Assembly (NCBI GenBank): GCA_945643635.1
Contig: CALZFC010000032.1
Coordinates: forward strand, 2,003,501-2,067,500
DNA length: 64,000 nt
Direction of reading: 5' to 3'
Source of the DNA: Allodiplogaster sudhausi
Taxonomy: Eukaryota > Nematoda > Chromadorea > Rhabditida > Diplogasteridae
A model generated the notes under the pieces. It worked only from the letters and a program-made list of their open reading frames with translations. It was not told the origin of the DNA and did not search any database. The translations under genes were made by a program, and so were the position numbers. Shown piece by piece: positions 56,760-64,000 of the stretch (its first letter is position 1; every line of letters starts with the position of its first letter).

Positions 56760-58333
56760 TAATATGATGAGAGATGGAGAGAGGAAAACAGAGAAAGAGA
56801 GAGAGAGAAAGAGAAAGAGAAAGAGAGAGATAGGGAGAGAGTGGGTGAGAGGGAGAGAGAGTGGGAGGGAGAGAGAGAGGGAGAACGAGGGAGGGAGGAA
56901 AAGGAGATAGAGAGAGAGAAAAGAGAGAGAGCGAGTAAGAGAGAGAGAGAGAAAGAGAGAGAGAGAAAAAGAGAGAAACGGTGAGAGATAATGGAAGAGA
57001 TTAAAAGAGCAGATTCGATCTCCATACGTGCACGTTTTGGCTAATCGCATCGAAAGATTAGCTTCCGTGTACTTTGCCCTGTGCGTATTTTTTTAGCCAA
57101 CGAATAAACAGGAATTTATCCAGAGATCTTTCCGTTCAACTCCAGAAAAATATAAGAAAAAATGTATGATTTTTTTTTCTTTTTCCTTATGTGCATAAAT
57201 ATTTTTCTCTCTCTCTCTCTCTTTTTTTCGTACAAAAACCATTAGTAAGTAGTTCACCTAGACCTTATGCATCTCTTTCTTACTTAGGGATGTTTGAACC
57301 GGTGTTTGCGTCAAATATAGATCTAGATCGAACTATTTCAATTCTCCATTTGTCAACTTTCGTTTTCCCTCTCGGGCCCCAGGCCGATTCTTGAAGGCAA
57401 AAGTTCGCTTTAAATTTGCTTCGCCGAATTGGCTACTCGCCCACACAACAACACTTACTATAAGATGAGCCTTGAGAGTTTCCGACTAACATACACCAGC
57501 ATTGAACATCGAACAGTCTTGTGGGGGAGGGGAGAGAGATGGAGAGTTAGACGGAGAAGGAGAGAAATATAATGAGAGAGAGAGGAGGGGAGGCAAAGAT
57601 GCTAGAGAAAGTGGAAGAGAGTGAGAGAGAAAGAGAGGAAGAGGCAGAGAGAGAGAAAAAAGAGAGAGTGAGAGGATGAGAGAGAAAGAGAGAGAGAGGC
57701 AAAGATGCTAGGGTTGTTGAAACGAGTTACTGAAGTAGAGAGAGAGAGAGAGGGAGGGAGGGAGGGTGAGAGGAAGAAAGAAAGAGAGAGAGAGTGAGAT
57801 AGAGAGAGAGAGAAGGTAGAAATTGGCCATGAAAAGCAGTTTGGAGAGCACCTCAAGGGGTACACGTTTCGCATTCGATGGTTTACGAAAGGCAGCAGCA
57901 GCCATTGCCACTTCAACCGTGACTCTTAACAGAAGCAAGGAGTTTCGTTATCTCTCTCTCTCTCTCTCTCTGTTTCTCTCTCTCTATCTTACTCTCTCTC
58001 TCTTCACTTTTTCTCTCTCTCTCTCTTCCCCTTTCTCTCTCCCTCTCTCTCTCTCTTTCTCCCTCTATCTCTCTCTTTCTCTTTCTCTCCCCACTCTCTC
58101 TCTCTCTCTTGTATTTTTCTCGAAACATTTCAAGTCATGTTCCCGATCTTCCTCTCAAAAGTCCCTCGAATCTGTATTGTTGCTTGCGTGGCTTTCTCTC
58201 CTCCTTCTTCTCTGTGACCTGCCAAGTTCGTGTTTTCGTCTTATCTGCTCTCATCAGGAAATGGCAGAAAGGACAGAGGAGCGTTACCCAGTGTTTCACT
58301 TTTACCTACATATGACTACATACTCCAGTTCTT

Positions 58334-58368
<35 letters not shown>

Positions 58369-58560
58369 GAGAGAGCGAGAGGGAAAGAGAGAGAGAGAGA
58401 AAGTAAGAGAGTGAGATAGAGAGAAAGTGAGAGAGAGGGAGAGACTAATGGAACGGTCTCTCTGATTCTATTGTTTTTTTAAACTTCTCCTTTCTCTCTC
58501 TCATATTCTCTGCATATTTCGTTCTCTCTCTCCCAATCTTTCTTTCTCCCTTTCTCCCTC

Positions 58561-58607
<47 letters not shown>

Positions 58608-58630
58608 ATCTGAGACACATCTTCCATAGC
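56760..58630. repeat. Alternating (GA)n and (CT)n domain, first part
   Basis: GA tracts at 56760-56990, 57540-57820 and 58335-58445; CT tracts at 57205-57225, 57950-58110 and 58490-58610. Adjacent GA and CT blocks are complementary on the same strand and could pair as long imperfect hairpins. Confidence 0.9.
57829..57947 (+). other. Possible coding exon between GA and CT tracts
   Basis: ATG at 57829 opens a frame reading MKSSLESTSRGTRFAFDGLR and on to SKEFR, with a donor-like ttc|gttatc just before the CT tract. Unique, non-repetitive sequence placed directly before a CT run is how the coding exons of the RPA-like and Kelch-like genes look in this window. No partner exon found. Confidence 0.2.
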
Positions 58631-59050
58631 GAGAGATCTTTGACCGTGTGTCTTCTGCCTTCGTCTCCTTTTAAGGCCGCTCGACGGTGATAAATCATCT
58701 CTGCTGTGAGCGAAAAGAATCTGAAGAGATTAGAGTGAGAATATAAAACAAAAGATCACGAAAAAGGCAGAATGAGCTGGCTCTCCTTCAGTGAACACTT
58801 TTAATTACTATATCTATTTCTTCTATCTACATACCCCCCCTCGCCGATAAAATATATAGAATTAACACTAAATCATCAGAGGTCGAGAGTAAATAAAACT
58901 TCTCATAAATAGCAACATTATAAAATACCTTTTTTTCTAATTTTTCGATTTATTATGTATTTAGTTTTAATCAATTATTTATTTATTTATTAATAAATAC
59001 ATCAATAAGAGCTGGTTATTAAGAGATAAATGTAGAATACATTGCTATTT
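58631..59050. other. AT-rich spacer
   Basis: No gene recognised. Confidence 0.35.
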
Positions 59051-59149
59051 TTCAAACATGCGGTTTTCAACCCAACAAAAGTCGATAAAAATGAAATTCT
59101 CTCGCCATTTTCGTTACTTCGCATTTCTTGATTTCATCCTTTTGTCCAT

Positions 59150-59226
59150 CTTCCTCTATCTCTCCGCCTCTCTGTTTCTCTCTTTCTTTCTCTCTTTCTC
59201 TCTCTTTCTCTCTCCTTCTCTCTCTC

Positions 59227-59264
<38 letters not shown>

Positions 59265-59295
59265 GTTTCTCTTTTCTCTATCTCCTCTTTTTTCA
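59150..59295. repeat. (CT)n tract
   Basis: CT-rich run with CTTT interruptions; all frames across it are artefacts. Confidence 0.95.
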
Positions 59296-59394
59296 GCAGG
59301 TGACATTTTTAACATGTTCTTAGCTTTATCCTGCAAAAAAAGAGGATAAAAAGTAAGCAAGTATATGAAAAAAGTACATCATTTACATTTTAAC

Positions 59395-59455
59395 ACGTTT
59401 CTACAAAACAGATTAAAGACTCGATAAACGCGTTTTTTTTCAGCTCGCACCGTCA
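59395..59455. mobile_element. Remnant end related to the 8.56 kb transposon
   Basis: Read on the minus strand from 59455 it begins TGACGGTGC and continues with an aaaaaaacgcgttt and a degenerate gtttt...acgtgtt pattern, similar to the first 70 bp of the 34028 end. It is flanked by TATATA on its outer side. It is probably a single decayed end or a very short derivative. Confidence 0.45.
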
Positions 59456-59459
59456 TATA

Positions 59460-60090
59460 TAAATGCGTCTTAGAAATGTTCCCTGGAACCCCTGCCGCTC
59501 CCCCTCCCTTTCCCCTCATCTTTCCTTATCAGTAGCCAGCATTCCCCTGCTGATGATGTGTAAGTATGCTCTCACGCTACTTTTTTGGCCTTCTGCTCTT
59601 CTGTGCCAGTGAGTGCATCAGATTTATCGCATGCCATTCATCATCGGCTGGCTTGCATTGTGGCTAAAAAAAAATATTTTTAAAAAGTAAAAAAAAAATT
59701 ACGAAATTGACAGACATTTGTTGTCTAGATATTGCATCAATTTTTATATACACTCATTGTCAGAATCAGAATCAGAATCAATTATGCATGGATTCATTTG
59801 TAAATTGTCGTATACACAATTTGATCAAAGCGTCTTGATCAAAAATGTTTCGAGAAAATTTGATCAAGACAATTTCACTTGGAGAGGCCGAAAATACGTA
59901 GTAGCAGCCCATTAACCTTGTCCATTTTTCGTACTTAGGTGTGACTTTTTTCTTCCTTCTTCCTTCTTCTAAGTATGTCGATAACTGGTTTTGTGACAAG
60001 CAAGCTTATTTAGTACTTCTTGATCCAACTCTTTCTTGGGAGGAAGTGTTAGGCGACATGCATGTGGGGGTATGTGGGCTATCAGTCAAC
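59460..60090. other. Unassigned spacer
   Basis: No gene recognised. A tcagaa tandem repeat lies at 59759-59780. Confidence 0.35.
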
Positions 60091-60109
60091 TTTTAATCGT
60101 AAACGGAGT

Positions 60110-60310
60110 CGAACTACATACATAAACATATATAGTGATAAGGCTTCTTACAGTTGTATGCACATACATATGTATCATAGCATTGATAATGATCATGTTT
60201 CTATGAACTACATATATACATAGATCGTGATAAGGCTTCTTACAGTTGTATGTACATACATATGCATGTATGTATATGAACTTACTCATATTATCTACAT
60301 ATGTATCATG
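60110..60310. repeat. Tandem duplication of about 100 bp with ATACATATG motifs
   Basis: The word gtgataaggcttcttacagt followed by tgtatg-acatacatatg occurs at about 60136 and 60228. Flanking words (atgatcatgtttc and atgatcatatttc) are also repeated. Confidence 0.8.
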
Positions 60311-60780
60311 ATCATATTTCCATGATGCTATGAGATTGTACTTGTGTCAAGTACGGCAAAAAATAGCTTCATAGAAATAGGATCATCATCATCATGATGG
60401 ACACTACTATGAGGAGTCCCTAAATCCCAGCAATATATTAGCATAACCCCTCCACCCACCATATATTAATTAACATGTCATGTACATACGTATGCACGTC
60501 ATAAAAAGTACATTTACTTATTAGAACTATGGCTCAATATTTCAGCTGTGATCCCTTTAAATTAAAGCCATATTTTTACGGCTTAATTTCACATCAAGAA
60601 CCAGGGAATATTGCATATCATATAGCAGACATTAACAATCTCATACGACAACATTTACTTCAGACAAAACAACAAATTTCAGAAATGCCAAATGCGACAA
60701 AACAATAGTGCGTACATACGAATTATCCGTATGGAAAAGTTTCGGCGTGAACCTGATGGTAATAAAAATGTATTTCATGT
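60311..60780. other. Unassigned spacer
   Basis: No gene recognised. Confidence 0.35.
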
Positions 60781-60789
60781 CTCTTTATT

Positions 60790-62183
60790 CACTCTCTCTC
60801 TTTCTCTCTCGCTCTCTTTCTCACTCATTCTCTCTCTCTCCCTCTCTCTCACTCTCTCTCTCTCTCTCTCTCTTTCCCTCCCTCCTTCTCTGTGACGTTC
60901 AAGTATCCTTGTTGTTGATTCATGCAATATAGTTCAAAGCTCATATTTGTGCACTGGAAGAACGTCAATGAGACGTCTCCAATGGGGGCTTCTTCTATGC
61001 GCCGCGTGTCTGGCCAACACATTCCAAAACAGATCTTCAAGGTTCATATTGAGAATGGCGGAGAGAGAGAGAGAGAGAGAGAAAGGGAGAAAGAGAAAAG
61101 AGAGAGAGAGAAGCTGAGAGAGAGAGAGAAAGAGAGAGAGAAAGAGAAAGAAGGAAAGAAAGAGAGAGAGAATCATGCCAAGTCAAGAACGCGTTTTGTT
61201 GACTAGAGCGATCCAATTTCCGCCTCAGGGTATCTTTGCTCATTGTGCGAGTGCCAGTGCTTTCTCATCTTTGACCATGAACAATTGCAATAACGTTTTT
61301 GGCAAAATATGATGTCAAATCATGAAAAAATTTGCCTCGTTATTCTTTACTGCTACTTTGTACTATCAACTTCGAGGACGGAATCTCGCTCTCTCTCTCT
61401 CTCTCTCTCTTTCTCCATGTCTTTCCCCTCTCTTCCTCTCTCTCTTTCTCTCCCTCTGTTTCTCTCCCTTCTCTCTCACTTTATCTCTCTTTAACCTCAC
61501 TGCCAACAAGCTGTGTACATGCAAGGAATGCCGGTGTCGTTAACATGCACCTCAGTATCACCTGCTGAGAAAGAGAGGAAAAGTGAAAGAGGGAGAGGAA
61601 AGTGAAAGAGAGAGAAAGAGGAAAGTGAGAGAGAGAGTGAACCTAATCATGCACCTCACCATCCGTATCACCTCACAATCAGTAGTACTACTTGGTGTTT
61701 ATGAGAGAGAAGACGAAACGAGAGAGATTGAGAGAGAGAGAGCGAGAGAGACAAGGAGAAAAAGAAAGAGGAGGATAGGGAGAGAAAAAGACGAAAAAGA
61801 TCATCACTATCTTGCACTGCAAGAATGCAAGTGTGTGTTTGTGTTTGTCTCTCTAATATCACACTTGTTAATCCTCTCCTCTCACTGTCCCTGCAAAATG
61901 GAATGGCAATGGCCTTTTCGTCAACACACGTGGCTCGTACTCCGTTCCCTAATTGTGAGAGAGAGAGAGAAAGAAAAAAAGAAACACCGAGTCTCATTCG
62001 GGAGCAGCTCTTTTCTCTTCTTCTCTTGCTCTATTTTCATTTTTTTTTTACTTTATGTGATTAGAAGTTATAATATTCTGTATAAGAAGTTATAATATTC
62101 TGTAATCGAAGTAATTGGCGATAGAATTTTGTTTGATATGTTCAAAAATTCTGGCGGTATCTCATTTGGTTGAAAATGTCTAC

Positions 62184-62233
<50 letters not shown>

Positions 62234-62341
62234 TAAAATTCCGTAAAATATCGAAGATGAGCAATTTTTTACTCTTGTTTAAAATATCTTAAAATGTCCA
62301 ATATTGTCTATTTCTTTTCTCTCTCTCTCTATCTCTCTCTT

Positions 62342-62427
<86 letters not shown>

Positions 62428-62916
62428 AAAATGTCAAAAATGTCCAAGATGAGTCATATTCACGACGGCTGCCGTGTCTTTCCGGAATAGACGGCCGTGT
62501 TTTATTTTATTTGAGCCATTTATGCTGCCTCGGGCGGTCATGTGGTTGTCGTGAAAATGGATGATTGTCTTTTGTTGTCGGAAGGACATGGAAGAGGAAA
62601 GAAAGAGAAGAGAGAGAGAGAGAGAGAGAGAGAAACATTCAGAGAGAGAGAAAGATAGAGAGAGAGTGAAAGAGAGAAAGAAAGAAAGAGAAATAGCGAG
62701 AGAAAGAGAGCGAGCGAGAGAGAGAGAAGGAGAGAAAAAAAATAGAGAGAGAAAGAATGATAGAGAGAGCGAGAGAAAAAAGATAGAGATAGAGAAAGAG
62801 AAAGAGAGGGAGGGAGAGAGAGATGGCAGAGATGGAATTTTAAATCTTTTTTTCGAGAACCACTCATGCGAAAAATTCTGTGGTGACTGTCCTCGGGAGT
62901 ACTCTTGAGAGAGAAA

Positions 62917-62962
<46 letters not shown>

Positions 62963-63272
62963 GAAAGAGATAGAGGGGGGAACAAGGGACAGAGAGAAAA
63001 ATAGAGAGAGAGTGAGAGAGAAAGAAAGAGGGGAGAGAGATATGAATAAGAGAGGCCGGGAAGCTTTACCCACGTCCATGTCCAAGTGTGTGTATTGTGT
63101 GTGGGTGTCCTTTCAAGTGCTGTTGCCACCTATTTCCCTTTCATTTGTTTCCGCGCGCGCTGTAGGCAGTGTTGGTTGCTGACGATAGTCTCAAGATGGA
63201 CAGAGAGAGAGAGAGAGACAAAGAGAGAGAGAGAGGGACAGAGAAAGACTGAGAGAGACAGAGAGAGAAGAT

Positions 63273-63313
<41 letters not shown>

Positions 63314-63612
63314 CAGAAAGAGAGAGGTGCTGACCTGAGACCGAGACAAGGATTTAGAGTGAGAGGATGTGGGTGAGAGAGAGAGAGAAAGAAAGAGAGA
63401 GAAAGATAGAAAGAGAGCGATATAGAATGAGGGAGATAGAGTGAGAGAAAGAGGGAGAGAGAGAGATATATGGAAGAAATGGAGCGAGAAAAGGAGAGCA
63501 TAAACATGTGCCCACATTCCGTATCCAGGAAAAAAAACTTTCGAAAGTGCATGGCCATTTCGTGATCGTATAGTGTGCATGTATAGTCGACTTTCTCTTC
63601 TGAAAACTTGAA

Positions 63613-63659
<47 letters not shown>

Positions 63660-64000
63660 GAGAGGGACAGAGAGAGAGAAATTAGAGAGAGCGAGACTAC
63701 GAGAGAGAGAGCGAGAGAGGGAGAGGGAGAGGGAGAGAGACCGGGAAAGTGAGAGCGAAAGAGAGCGAGAGAGAGAGAGAGAGAAACAAAACGGGGAAGC
63801 CGCTTTCTCTTCTCTATTTTTTTTTCTTTTCTCACCAGCCCGCTTCCTGTATCATTATCTTCCCGAAAGTTGGCCCATGTGGTGGCTCCAATTCTTTTCT
63901 TCCTTTTCCGCTCTGACACCCTCGCTCTCTTCTCTCTCTCTCTCTCTCTCTCTCCCGCTCTCGCCATCTCCACATTTCCGTTTTGATCACGCGTTTTCGG
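60790..64000. repeat. Alternating (CT)n and (GA)n domain, second part
   Basis: CT tracts: 60790-60885, 61385-61490, 62185-62230, 62310-62425, 63930-63955. GA tracts: 61065-61175, 61565-61800, 61955-61985, 62590-62830, 62905-63050, 63200-63470, 63615-63785. Between them are unique islands of 50-150 bp without a supported exon. From 62590 onward nearly everything is purine-rich on the plus strand, opposite to the first 33 kb, where CT dominates. Confidence 0.9.
60922..61062 (+). other. Possible coding exon between CT and GA tracts
   Basis: A frame from ATG 60922 (MQYSSKLIFVHWKNVNETSP) continues to KQIFKVHIENGG in unique sequence, with a possible donor AAG|GTTCAT near 61041. The opposite strand is also open, so coding is uncertain. 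No homologue recognised. Confidence 0.25.

Noticed and set aside
1..64000. tRNA, rRNA or other structured RNA genes
   Set aside because: No cloverleaf-like A and B box pair or rRNA core sequence was noticed by eye; a covariance search (tRNAscan-SE, Infernal) would be needed to exclude them.

Overview
The window is nuclear DNA from an intron-rich animal, most likely an invertebrate; I cannot name the lineage. The support is GT-AG introns of about 40-400 bp that keep reading phase across many exons, animal domain types (RPA1-type OB folds, Kelch repeats, a signal peptide with a mucin-like stalk, EGF and CUB-like domains), TATA-type promoters, very abundant (CT)n/(GA)n tracts and ATACATATGTATG-type repeats. 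I saw no bacterial operon, rRNA, tRNA or CRISPR array.

Layout. 1-12.5 kb: two tandem copies (A, broken; B, intact) of a short replication-protein-A large-subunit-like gene, separated by a 1.8 kb foldback element. 15-33 kb: a 1.1 kb minisatellite, then a tandem family of Kelch-like genes. K1 reads through 13 exons, K2 has lost one exon and scrambled a second, and K3-K5 are fragments. A 3 kb terminal-inverted-repeat (TIR) insertion sits in a duplicated 3' flank. 33.6-45.9 kb: a minus-strand secreted/mucin-like gene (signal peptide, Ser/Thr/Pro linkers, EGF, CUB-like). One of its introns holds an 8.56 kb DNA transposon at 34028-42584. 45.9-51.8 kb: gene-poor, with two small minus-strand gene models. 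51.8-53.8 kb: a third RPA1-like copy (C). 54.3-56.4 kb: a 2 kb foldback element. 56.7-64 kb: mostly alternating (GA)n and (CT)n tracts.

The most interesting object is the 8.56 kb transposon. It has roughly 0.5 kb TIRs packed with repeats around ACGCGTA/ACGTGTA cores. It carries two divergently transcribed, multi-exon genes on either side of a 285 bp shared promoter. One (14 exons, minus strand) is a DDE-type transposase-like protein with IDGMG, LADN and GHTHxxxD motifs, and its only visible defect is one in-frame TAG. The other (15 exons, plus strand, fully open, about 627 aa) carries a ParB/Srx-like motif (NGQHR in a VVLNGQHRIRAL context). I do not recognise this pairing as a named transposon superfamily. 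The gene around it still reads in phase on both sides, so it appears to tolerate the insertion as intron sequence.

All exon boundaries were found by eye from splice consensus, reading phase and paralogue alignment. Coordinates should be good to the base where phase closes, and approximate elsewhere.
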